Shown here piece by piece: positions 8,365 to 16,387 of a stretch of 64,000 nucleotides of DNA. This DNA is from Streptomyces viridochromogenes DSM 40736. GTDB lineage: Bacteria; Actinomycetota; Actinomycetes; Streptomycetales; Streptomycetaceae. The notes below the pieces were generated by a model. It ran no database searches. It was not told the DNA's origin and worked only from the letters and a program-made list of their open reading frames with translations. A program made the position numbers and the translations under genes. The stretch lies in contig NZ_GG657757.1 in NCBI RefSeq assembly GCF_000158955.1, positions 600,467 to 664,466 on the forward strand. The letters run 5' to 3'. How positions within the stretch are numbered: position 1 is the first letter of the stretch; the number at the start of each line of letters is the position of its first letter.

Positions 8365-9951
8365 TCACTCGGCCTCCGCTGCGGGGGTATCGGAGTCGGT
8401 CGTGTGCCGCGCCTCCTCGGCTGCGGCGGGAGCCGGTGCCGACGGCTCGTCCGGGTCTCCGGCGGGCTCGAGCGGTTCGAGCTCGTCGGGCCGGAAGTAG
8501 TGGAAGCGGCCGTACCAGGTGTGCAGTTCGGCTGCGGGGTCGTCGTCCAGGGTGACGGCGAGGTGCACGCTGCCGTCCACGTCGTGGAAGACGGCGGCGA
8601 CCCGGGCGGTGCGGCCGGACAGGAACATGTCCTGGGCGTCGGCGCCCCGGCCTCGGGGGCGGAGCCTGACGCGGCTGCCGCCGCCGAGGGGCACGCCGTC
8701 GACGAGCACCGTGTCGGTGGCCGGGGACAGCCCGTCGTCGGCGCCCTCCTGCCACCAGGCGGCGCGTGGGTCGGCCGGCGGCGCCCCGGCCGGGGCTGCC
8801 GGGGCGACCGGTGCCAGCGACCGGACGGCGCCGTGCAGTCGTTCGAAGACCTCCTGCGGCATGGTGTCGACCCGGTCGAGGATCGCGGCAGCCCTCGGGT
8901 CGGTGGCCCGTGCCTCGCGTTTCTCCTCGTCGGTCAGCAGCATCGTGCGCAGTGTGAGGATCTCGTCGATCTCGGCGGCGTCGTGGAGGTCGCCCGGACT
9001 CTCGGGGGCCACCTGGGGGTGGTCGGGCAGGATGATCGGGGCGGACAGCACGACCCGCGCGTCGTCGTCGGCCTGCCCGCCGAGGACCGGGAAGGTGAAC
9101 TCGTTCCGGCACGAGCGGGCGAGCGCACCCAGGGCGTCCGGCGGATCGATCAGCGAGACGAACTCCACCCCGTCGCCGCCGACCAGGGTGTGGGTGGCGA
9201 TGAGGGCCCGGCGCAGTGCCTCGTCGCGCGAGGTCGTCGAGTCCGGTGCGGGACCGCTGTTCGTGGTGCGCACCCGCAGCCGGAAGAGGTCGTCCCGGAG
9301 TCGTTCGGCGGTGACGGTGGTGTCGGCCCGTACCTCGTCGCGGCGCCGGACGATCCGCCCCGCGCCCGCGGGCAGCGGCTCGACGTCCTCGCCTGCCGGC
9401 GCGCCCACGGGAACGGTGCGTCCGCCCTGGAGGAGCTCGTCGAGCGGGACGTCGACCTCGCCTTCACGGGGCAGGGCCTCGTCGAAGGTCAGATGCGTCG
9501 TGCCGTCGTCGGTGCGCAGCGACACGACGGCGTGGTGCCGGCCGTCCGGGCCGGTCTCCTCCACCTGTTTGTGCTGCATCTGGAGGTAGCGGACCCGCAC
9601 CCGTACGGACGCGCCATCGGGGTGGCCGGTCCGCAGCAGGCACTCGGTCTGCTGGTACCAGGAGTCGGCGGAGCCGGACACGCCGGGGACGACAGGGCCG
9701 TCGGACTCCACCCAGTCCCGCGGGAACAGCACCCCGAACTGCCAACGGACACGGTTCTTGGCGGAGGACCGGCGGTAGGGGTAGAGGAGGTAGCCCTCGT
9801 AGAGGACGGCGTCGGCGACGGCGCTCACCTGCTCGAAGGCGTCCGGGGGCCGGTGCTGGGGCAGACCCGTGCCACCTCTCGGGGCGACGCGCTCCGCGCC
9901 GTCCCTCGGGGCAGCGCACGTCGTGCCGCCCTCGGCCAGTCCCTCCGCCAT
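8365..9951 (-). CDS. Conserved hydrogenase-associated protein, function unknown
   Basis: A 528-residue soluble protein, first gene of the leftward hydrogenase operon, with a good GGAGG site before the ATG. The N-terminal third has the segments VADAVLYEGYLLYPYR and NRVRWQFGVLFPRDW. The C-terminal part is beta-rich with a VFHDVDGSVHLAVTL strand, WYGRFHYFRPDELEPLE and a disordered Ala/Pro/Glu tail. No cysteine cluster, membrane helix, signal peptide or recognised catalytic motif was found. Its stop is one base from the small-subunit start, so it is co-translated with the hydrogenase. It may be an assembly or scaffold factor specific to this hydrogenase group, but that rests on context only. Confidence 0.85.
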   Translation of the reverse strand: MAEGLAEGGTTCAAPRDGAERVAPRGGTGLPQHRPPDAFEQVSAVADAVLYEGYLLYPYRRSSAKNRVRWQFGVLFPRDWVESDGPVVPGVSGSADSWYQQTECLLRTGHPDGASVRVRVRYLQMQHKQVEETGPDGRHHAVVSLRTDDGTTHLTFDEALPREGEVDVPLDELLQGGRTVPVGAPAGEDVEPLPAGAGRIVRRRDEVRADTTVTAERLRDDLFRLRVRTTNSGPAPDSTTSRDEALRRALIATHTLVGGDGVEFVSLIDPPDALGALARSCRNEFTFPVLGGQADDDARVVLSAPIILPDHPQVAPESPGDLHDAAEIDEILTLRTMLLTDEEKREARATDPRAAAILDRVDTMPQEVFERLHGAVRSLAPVAPAAPAGAPPADPRAAWWQEGADDGLSPATDTVLVDGVPLGGGSRVRLRPRGRGADAQDMFLSGRTARVAAVFHDVDGSVHLAVTLDDDPAAELHTWYGRFHYFRPDELEPLEPAGDPDEPSAPAPAAAEEARHTTDSDTPAAEAE

Positions 9952-10110
9952 CGTGCCTCCTCGTCCGGGTGTGCACGCGCATCCCTTCCACCACGGTCAC
10001 ACCGCTCATCACCTGTCGCCTCCTTGGGCGCAGTGTCCTTGGGCCGTTCGGGTCTGACGCGAGGTGAAACGGGGCGCACGAACCGGCCGGTCGAGGGAAG
10101 ACGTCACACC

Positions 10111-11790
10111 ATGTACCAGCCGAAGACCCACCGCCCCCGGACGACCGACAGCCCCGCCGTCACGACCTTGGCCGACCCGCTGGTCAACAAGGGCACCGCC
10201 TTCAGTCGGCAGGAGCGCGAGGAGCTCGGACTCGACGGTCTGCTGCCGCCCGCCGTGGAGACGCTGGACGAGCAGGCCGCCCGCGCCTACGAGGCGTTCC
10301 ACGGCTACGACAAGCCCCTGAACCGGCACATCTACCTGCGCCAGTTGCAGGACACGAACGAGGTGCTGTTCTACCGTCTGGTCACCGAGCACCTGGAGGA
10401 GCTGCTGCCCGTCGTCTACACGCCGACGGTGGGTGAGGCGTGCCGGCGTTTCAGCGAGATCTACCGGCGGCCCCGCGGCCTGTTCCTGACGTGGGAGGAC
10501 CGGCACCGTTTCCGGGACATCCTGCGCAACCGCCCGCACGGCCGGCAGGACGTGGACGTCATCGTCGTCACCGACGGGCAGCGCATCCTCGGCCTGGGCG
10601 ACCAGGGCGTCGGCGGCATGGGCATCCCCATCGGCAAGCTCAGCCTCTACACGGCGATCGGCGGCATCCATCCCGCCCGCACCCTGCCGATCCTGCTGGA
10701 CGTCGGCACCGACAACGAGGACCTGCTCGGCAATCCGCGCTATCTGGGCCGGCGTGACCGCAGGCTGACCGGTGCCGAATACGACGAGATGATCGAGGCC
10801 TTCGTGTCGGCGGTCGAGGCGGAACTGCCCGGAACGCTGCTCCAGTGGGAGGACTTCGCCACGGCCCACGCCCATCCGATCCTGGCGCGCTACCGGGACC
10901 GGCTGCTCACGTTCAACGACGACATCCAGGGCACCGCGGCCGTCGCGCTCGGCGCCCTGTCCACCGCGGCGGACGTGGCCGGAACCCCGCTGACCGAACA
11001 GCGCCTGGTCATCCTGGGGGCGGGGTCGGCCGCCATCGGGGTCGCCGACATGATCCGGACGGCCATGATCGACGAAGGGCTGCCGGAGGACGAGGCCACG
11101 GCACGGTTCTGGATCCTGGACGTGGACGGCCTCCTGGTGCGCTCGCGCGATGAACTGACGCCGCAGCAGCGGATGTTCGCGCGGGACGACAGCGAGGTGT
11201 CCGACTGGGACGGCACCGGACTCGCCGAAGCGGTGCGCCGGGTCGAGCCGACGGCGCTGATCGGGCTGTCGACGGCCCACGGCGCGTTCACCGAGGAGAT
11301 CGTGCGGCAGATGGCCGCCACCTGCGAACGGCCCGTGGTCTTCCCGCTCTCCAACCCCACCTCGCACTCCGAGGCCGATCCGGCGGACCTCACCCGCTGG
11401 ACCGACGGCCGGGCGCTGATCGCCACCGGTTCGCCGTTCCCGCCGCTCACGGTGGACGGGCGCGAGGTGCCGGTCGCCCAGTCGAACAACGTGTACGTCT
11501 TCCCGGCCATGGGCCTCGCGGTGACCGCGAGCCGCGCGACCCGCGTCACCGACCGCATGCTGGTCGCCGCCGCCCGCGCCGTCGCACGCTGCGCGGTGCG
11601 CGCGGCGGACGGCGACGACATGCCCGTGCCGCTGCTGCCGCCCCTGAGCGGGATGCGCGAGTCCGCCCGCGAGATCGCCCTGGCCACGGCGCTCGCCGCC
11701 GTGGAGGACGGGGTCGCCCCGCAGCAGACGAAGGAGGAACTGCGCACGGCGATCGCGCAGGCGCAGTGGACACCGCGTTACGGCGAGTAG
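10111..11790 (+). CDS. maeA: NAD-dependent malic enzyme (oxaloacetate-decarboxylating malate dehydrogenase)
   Basis: A 559-residue enzyme converting malate to pyruvate, CO2 and NADH. It has the long-type malic enzyme signature: VVYTPTVGEAC near residue 100, RPRGLFLTWED, VVTDGQRILGLGDQGVGGMG around residue 150 (catalytic Tyr/Lys region and metal site), FNDDIQGTAAVALGAL, then a Rossmann glycine motif ILGAGSAAIGVAD near 305 and FPLSNPTS near 410. The frame is open far upstream, but the ATG at 10111 matches the family N-terminus (NKGTAFSRQEREELGL), and GAGGGAAG precedes it. It is a single gene, divergent from the hydrogenase operon. A hairpin follows it. Confidence 0.94.
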   Translation: MYQPKTHRPRTTDSPAVTTLADPLVNKGTAFSRQEREELGLDGLLPPAVETLDEQAARAYEAFHGYDKPLNRHIYLRQLQDTNEVLFYRLVTEHLEELLPVVYTPTVGEACRRFSEIYRRPRGLFLTWEDRHRFRDILRNRPHGRQDVDVIVVTDGQRILGLGDQGVGGMGIPIGKLSLYTAIGGIHPARTLPILLDVGTDNEDLLGNPRYLGRRDRRLTGAEYDEMIEAFVSAVEAELPGTLLQWEDFATAHAHPILARYRDRLLTFNDDIQGTAAVALGALSTAADVAGTPLTEQRLVILGAGSAAIGVADMIRTAMIDEGLPEDEATARFWILDVDGLLVRSRDELTPQQRMFARDDSEVSDWDGTGLAEAVRRVEPTALIGLSTAHGAFTEEIVRQMAATCERPVVFPLSNPTSHSEADPADLTRWTDGRALIATGSPFPPLTVDGREVPVAQSNNVYVFPAMGLAVTASRATRVTDRMLVAAARAVARCAVRAADGDDMPVPLLPPLSGMRESAREIALATALAAVEDGVAPQQTKEELRTAIAQAQWTPRYGE

Positions 11791-11792
11791 AC

Positions 11793-11817
11793 AGGGCCGT
11801 CCCCGTGGGGCCCTTTT
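11793..11817 (+). terminator. Hairpin terminator after malic enzyme
   Basis: AGGGCC at 11793-11798 pairs with GGCCCT at 11809-11814, followed by a short T-run. It begins two bases after the malic enzyme stop codon. Confidence 0.55.
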
Positions 11818-11858
11818 CGGCTCCCTCGAATCGTGCCATGCTCATGCCGCCACAAACC

Positions 11859-11871
11859 TGAACATTGTTCA
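11859..11871. promoter_or_regulatory. Palindromic operator upstream of the alginate-lyase-like gene
   Basis: TGAACATTGTTCA is a perfect inverted repeat with a one-base centre, ending 22 bases before the start codon at 11894. A further TGAACA half-site lies at 11877-11882. Spacing and symmetry suit a GntR- or LacI-type repressor site over the promoter or early transcript. No matching regulator gene is nearby. Confidence 0.45.
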
Positions 11872-11893
11872 CTGACATGAACAGGAGTGGATC

Positions 11894-13165
11894 ATGAGCG
11901 CAGGAGCACGATTAGGCGCCCTCGTACTGGCTCTCACGGCGCTCGTCACGGGAGCCGCACCGGTCGCCTCGGCTCGGACGGAGGCGCACCACCGGATCCC
12001 GGACACCGCCGTGCTGGACGGCACGCGTCTGCAACGAACGAAGATCCGCCTGGACCACGGCGATCCGCGACTCCGGCGGGCCGTCGGGACGTTGCGGACC
12101 CGCGCCGACAGATGGCTGGGCCAGGGGCCCTGGACCGTCGTCGACAAACCCAGGCCCGCTCCCGGCGGTGACGTCCACGACTACCTCAGCCAGGCGCCGT
12201 ACTGGTGGCCCTCGAAGACACCGACCTCGGACAACCCGTGGGGCTGCCCCTACGTGCAACGCGACGGCGAGCGCAACCCCGAGGTCGACTCCGGCACCGA
12301 CCGGCAGGACGTCGAGAAGACCTTCGACTCCGCGTACGACCTCTCTCTCGCGTGGTACTACACGGGCGAGAGGCGGTACGCCGAGAAGGCGGGGCAGGTC
12401 CTGCGCACCTGGTTCCTCGACCCGGCCACGAGGATGAACCCGAATCTGAACCACGCGCAGTTCATCCCGTGCAAGTACGACGGCCGCGCCATCGGCATCA
12501 TCGACTTCTCCCAGTCGTACACCAGCGTCCTCGACGCGCTCGCGCTTCTGGAGACCGGCGCCCCGGGCTGGACCGCGAAGGACCGCACGGGCATGAAGAG
12601 GTGGAACACCGCCTTCCGCGACTGGCTCAGGACGAGCGACTTCGGCAAACAGGAGGCCGCGGCCACCAACAACCACGGCACCTTCTACGACCTGCTGCTC
12701 GCCGGACTCGCCTACGCGACCGGCGACAGGGAACTGGCCCGCCGCACGGTCCTCGACGCCCGGCACCAGCGCATCGCGCCGCAGATCGCGTCCGACGGCA
12801 GCCAGCCCCAGGAGCTGACCCGGACCAGGAGCTGGCACTATTCGGCCTTCACTCTGGTCGCCCACGCCCGGCTGGCGGCCATCGGCCGGCACGTCGGAGT
12901 GGACCTGTGGGCCTATCGAGGCCCTGAGGCCCAGAGTCTGTTCAAGGCGGTCGACTACCTCCTGCCCGCCGCCACGGGTGCCGCCGCCTGGCCGCATCCT
13001 GAGCTCGAGTTCGACCGGTACGCGGCGACCGATGTCGTCCACGCGGCCGCCGACGCCGGAGACGGGCGGGCGCGGAAGGCCGTGCCCTCGCTGGAGGAGC
13101 CACCGGGCGGCGACCTGTGGGTGCTGCGCCCGGCGGCGGAACAACTGGACTCCATCGCGGGCTGA
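11894..13165 (+). CDS. Secreted alginate-lyase-like polysaccharide lyase
   Basis: A 423-residue exported protein. A Sec signal peptide covers about residues 1-28 (hydrophobic core then ASA). The mature part is an (alpha/alpha) toroid of the alginate_lyase type (PF05426), with the family segments QAPYWWPSK, DLSLAWYYTGERRYAEKA, NNHGTFYDLLLAGLAYATGD around residues 255-274 (Asn/His/Tyr catalytic area) and a LTRTRSWHYSAF segment. Enzymes of this fold cut uronic-acid polysaccharides by beta-elimination and leave an unsaturated end sugar, the substrate class of the neighbouring GH88 enzyme. An AGGAG site precedes the ATG. The true substrate (alginate, glucuronan or other) cannot be told from sequence. 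Confidence 0.85.
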   Translation: MSAGARLGALVLALTALVTGAAPVASARTEAHHRIPDTAVLDGTRLQRTKIRLDHGDPRLRRAVGTLRTRADRWLGQGPWTVVDKPRPAPGGDVHDYLSQAPYWWPSKTPTSDNPWGCPYVQRDGERNPEVDSGTDRQDVEKTFDSAYDLSLAWYYTGERRYAEKAGQVLRTWFLDPATRMNPNLNHAQFIPCKYDGRAIGIIDFSQSYTSVLDALALLETGAPGWTAKDRTGMKRWNTAFRDWLRTSDFGKQEAAATNNHGTFYDLLLAGLAYATGDRELARRTVLDARHQRIAPQIASDGSQPQELTRTRSWHYSAFTLVAHARLAAIGRHVGVDLWAYRGPEAQSLFKAVDYLLPAATGAAAWPHPELEFDRYAATDVVHAAADAGDGRARKAVPSLEEPPGGDLWVLRPAAEQLDSIAG

Positions 13166-13183
13166 CCGGACCCGGCCGGTCAG
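13162..13183. terminator. Short hairpin between convergent PL and GH88 genes
   Basis: CTGACCGG at 13162-13169 pairs with CCGGTCAG at 13176-13183. The stem contains the stop codons of both convergent genes, consistent with a shared terminator. Confidence 0.5.
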
Positions 13184-14413
13184 CCCGTGGACAGGTCGAT
13201 CGCCCGGTCGACATCCCGCGGCCGCAGCACGCGCAGGATTCCCTCCAGCAGGTAGTAGTCGGCGTACGGAAGGGAGATTCTCGATGCCGTCCTCGGCCGG
13301 GCGGTTGCGGGTGCAGCGGGCCACCACCGCCTCCGCCCGGGCCGAGTTCCTCGTCAGGCACGTCTCGGCCAGTGCGGTGAGCAGCCGCAGGGCCACATCG
13401 CGGTAGGCCTGTCGACCGGTCGCGGCGGACAGGTCGAGGAGCCCGCAGGCCATGATCGCCCCGGCCGACGCGTCCTTGATGTCGTGGGGCTGCTGCGGCG
13501 CGCGGTAGTCCCACACCGGGACGTGGTCCGGGGTCAGCGCCGCGACCGCGTAGTCCGCGAGTCTGCGGGCGGTGGCCAGGAATTCCCCATCGCCGGTCCG
13601 CCGGTACATGGTGGTGAACCCGTACAGTCCCCACGCCTGCCCGCGCGACCAGCACGACGTGGGGCTGTATCCCTGCACGGTGCCCGGGCCGAGCGGTGCG
13701 CCGCTCCCCGGGTCGAAGTCGTAGACGTGCGGGGTGGATCCGTCCGGGCGCGGGAAGACGCGCTGTGCGGTCCTCGCGTGCTGCACGGCGATGTCCAGGT
13801 ACCTCTCGTCGCCGGTCTGAGCGGTCGCGAAGGCCAGCAGGTCGAGGTTCATCATCGTGTCGATGATGACCCGGCCGGCGTTCTTCGGGTCGTCCAGCGC
13901 TCCCCACGCCCTGATGAAGCGCCCGCGCGGGTTGTACCGCCGGCTCAGCGAGTCGGCCGCCCGCAGGGCGCCGGTCCGCCACGCCTCGTCACCCGTGAGC
14001 CGCCAGGCGGTGACCCAGGACGGGTAGAAGAGGAATCCGAGGTCGTGCGTGCCGGTGTCGGACTGACGAGGAGCCAGCTTCCGCGCCGAGGCCAGCGCCT
14101 GCGTGCGGAAGGCGTCGTCACCGCTGTGGAGCCAGGCCATCCACAACGTGCCCGGCCAGAACCCGCCGACCCAGCCGCCGTCCTGCGAGTAGACCCACTT
14201 CTCGAACTTCGTGCCCACGGGGAAGGCGGTCACGGCCGGCGCGACGGCGCCGATCTTCTCGACGGCGTAGTCGGCCGCCGCGCGGAGCTTGCTCAGGGCG
14301 GATGCCGGTGCCCGGCCGGAAACCGCGTACGCGACCGCGGCCGGGGTGGACGAGGCGCCTGTCGCCGCGGCGCCGGCCGCCGTGGCCAGCACAGTGCGCC
14401 GGGAAACACTCAT
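13180..14413 (-). CDS. GH88 unsaturated glucuronyl hydrolase, frameshifted near the 3' end
   Basis: Removes the unsaturated uronic acid left by polysaccharide lyases. The N-terminus has a twin-arginine-type signal (SVSRRTVLATAAGAAATG). The two catalytic aspartates of the family are visible: Asp124 in THDLGFLFY and Asp185 in IIDTMMNLDLL. Other family segments are CWSRGQAWGLYGF and WDYRAPQQPHDIKDASAGAI. After ENLP the reading frame is broken at about 13267-13279, where a CTCCCTTCC stretch has an extra base (or four). In the next frame the expected YADYYLLEGILRVLRP and a stop at 13180-13182 follow. Without the correction the frame runs on through the antisense of the neighbouring gene. Either a sequencing error or a recent mutation. 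Confidence 0.82.
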
Positions 14414-14428
14414 GTCGGTCCTTTCCAG

Positions 14429-14465
14429 ATGAGGGGATGAGGGGATGAGGGGATGAGGGGATGAG
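14429..14465. repeat. 8-bp tandem repeat (ATGAGGGG)n
   Basis: Four perfect head-to-tail copies of ATGAGGGG at 14429-14460 followed by a partial copy (ATGAG). It lies in the 58-bp gap between the GH97 stop and the GH88 ribosome site (GGAAAGGA, minus strand). Copy-number change by replication slippage would alter the spacing and leader of GH88. Confidence 0.9.
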
Positions 14466-14471
14466 CGATCG

Positions 14472-16361
14472 TCAGCGATGACAGGTGGTGACGCCCGGGC
14501 GCCAGGGACAGGCGATCCCGGCGAAGCCGCCGCCCGCGACCACGTCCACGGTGAGGGTGTCGCCGCCCCGCAGTACCTTCCGGTTCCGCACGAGTCCGCC
14601 GGTGCCGTCCTCGATCGTCTCGACCAGCCACCGTCCCGAACCGATGGTCAGCGGGACCTCGGCCGTGCGGGCGGCGCCGGCGTACACCCCGCCCAGGAAC
14701 CAGCGGTCACCGCTGCGGCGGGCGAGCACGGCTTCCTGCCCGGGCCGGCCGGCGAGCAGCCGGGTGTCGTCCCAGGCGGCCGGGAGCTGGTCGAGGAAGT
14801 CCCGGGCGAGCGGGCGGGCGTCGTACGACTCGGGGGTGCCGGCGAACATCTGCAGGCCCGACTCGTAGGCGACGGCGAGTCCGGCCTCGGCCGCGTCGGA
14901 GTTGGGGCGCAGTCCGACGCGCTGGAAGGCGCCGGGGGTGAAGTCCATGGAGCCGATGACGTTGCGGGTGAAGGGCAGGGTGGTGAGGTGGGCCGCGGTG
15001 TTGTTCCGCTTCTCCTCACCGGCGACGCCCTCGAGGGTCATGACATGGGGCCAGGTGCGCTGGATGCCCTTGGGGATCGTGGAGCCGTGGAAGTCGACCA
15101 TGAGGTGGTGGGCGGCGGTGTCCGCGAGGACGGCGTCGTACCACTTCAGGGTCGGTTGCGCCTCGGAGTCCATGAAGTCGATCTTGACGCCCTTGACGCC
15201 CCACCGCTCCAGGGTGGGCAGCCACTGTGCGCGTTCCTCGGGTGTGTCGAGTTCCCGCTGGTGGATCCAGACGATGATGCCGACGCCCTTGGCGCGGGCG
15301 TACGCGGTGAGTTCGGGCATCCAGCTGTCGGTCTGCCAGTCCGGGTCGGTGGTGTCCCACGCGTCGGTCTTGAAGTACCAGCCCGCGTCGACGGCCTCGT
15401 AGGGCCAGTTCCGCTCGGCGGCGTAGTCGACGTACGCCTTCTGCGCGGCGAGGCTCTGGCCGGCCGGGCGGCCGCCGGCGAGCCAGGTCCACAGCACGGT
15501 GCCGGGCTTGATCCAGGACGTGTCGGCGACCTTGGAGGCCGGCGCCAGGTCGTCGGTGAAAGTCGAGCGGGTGACGGTGGCCAGGTCGCCGGTGACCATG
15601 GCCCGCCAGGGGGTGGTGAGGGGCCCGTCGGTCTTCACCCGGGCGTCGGCCAGTTTGACGCGGTAGGTGCCGCTGCCGTTGTCGTGGGCGAGCCGGGCGC
15701 CGGAGTAGGTGCCGGTGAGGTCGGACTCGGCGAGCAGGGTGTATCCGCCGGCCGTCTCGAACAGGGCCTGGTCCGAATACTCGCCGGTGGGGGCCGTGGC
15801 GGCGGTGTACTCGGTGAACTGGCCCTCGTTGTCGGCCCGGTAGGTGCCCAACCAGGCGCGTGCGTCCGGCGGCAGGTTGAACGCGGAGGTCTCGCCGAGC
15901 ACGTCACCGTGCCCGGCGGGCAGCACGTAACGGTAGGCGACTCCGTCGGCGGAGGCCCGGACGAGCAGATCGAGCCGGGCGCCGGCGGGGGTGGCGAACG
16001 ACAGCCGGGTCTCGTGCATGCGGACCCGTCTGTCCAGTCGTTTGCCGGACTTGGTGCGGTACCGCTCCTCGACCGTCCGGTTCTTGCGGTGCAGGAAGCG
16101 TAATTCCCGGCTGGTGTCGGCCTGTTCGGTGACGATGCCGACGGGTGACGGCTCGATGACCGTACGGCCGTCACGGGTCACCGACAGGTTCAGCGTGCCG
16201 GTGCTGTCGTCCAGGGTGATCCGCGCGCGGGGCGCGTGTGCACCGGCGGACACCGTCCAGGCGTGCTCCTGCTTCTCCGCTCGGGCGGGGGCGGTGGTGA
16301 GGAGTGTGGCCGCCAGTCCGGCGCACAGCGCGGCGACCGCGCTTCTGATCGGAAAAGCCAT
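14472..16361 (-). CDS. Secreted glycoside hydrolase family 97 enzyme
   Basis: A 629-residue exported GH97 protein: Sec signal in residues 1-28 (ending PARA), N-terminal beta-sandwich, central (beta/alpha)8 barrel, C-terminal beta domain. Family segments include GDLATVTRSTFTDDLAP, WTWLAGGRPAGQ, YEAVDAGWYF, GVKIDFMDSEAQ, MVDFHGSTIPKG and MTLEGVAGEEKRN. The Asp in KIDFMDS is where retaining GH97 alpha-galactosidases have their nucleophile, so alpha-galactosidase activity is more likely than inverting alpha-glucosidase. A GGAGGG site precedes the ATG. It is the middle gene of a GH95-GH97-GH88 operon. Confidence 0.9.
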   Translation of the reverse strand: MAFPIRSAVAALCAGLAATLLTTAPARAEKQEHAWTVSAGAHAPRARITLDDSTGTLNLSVTRDGRTVIEPSPVGIVTEQADTSRELRFLHRKNRTVEERYRTKSGKRLDRRVRMHETRLSFATPAGARLDLLVRASADGVAYRYVLPAGHGDVLGETSAFNLPPDARAWLGTYRADNEGQFTEYTAATAPTGEYSDQALFETAGGYTLLAESDLTGTYSGARLAHDNGSGTYRVKLADARVKTDGPLTTPWRAMVTGDLATVTRSTFTDDLAPASKVADTSWIKPGTVLWTWLAGGRPAGQSLAAQKAYVDYAAERNWPYEAVDAGWYFKTDAWDTTDPDWQTDSWMPELTAYARAKGVGIIVWIHQRELDTPEERAQWLPTLERWGVKGVKIDFMDSEAQPTLKWYDAVLADTAAHHLMVDFHGSTIPKGIQRTWPHVMTLEGVAGEEKRNNTAAHLTTLPFTRNVIGSMDFTPGAFQRVGLRPNSDAAEAGLAVAYESGLQMFAGTPESYDARPLARDFLDQLPAAWDDTRLLAGRPGQEAVLARRSGDRWFLGGVYAGAARTAEVPLTIGSGRWLVETIEDGTGGLVRNRKVLRGGDTLTVDVVAGGGFAGIACPWRPGVTTCHR

Positions 16362-16387
16362 GAAGAACCCTCCGAGGTGTGTGGTCG

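Noticed and set aside
8152..10110. In-frame upstream extension of malic enzyme by about 650 codons
   Set aside because: It is antisense to the small-subunit and 528-residue genes; the real family N-terminus begins at the ATG at 10111 behind a ribosome site.
11912..13179. Uncorrected GH88 frame running on for about 420 residues
   Set aside because: After the frameshift the product is nonsense antisense to the polysaccharide lyase gene; GH88 homology ends in the alternative frame at 13180.
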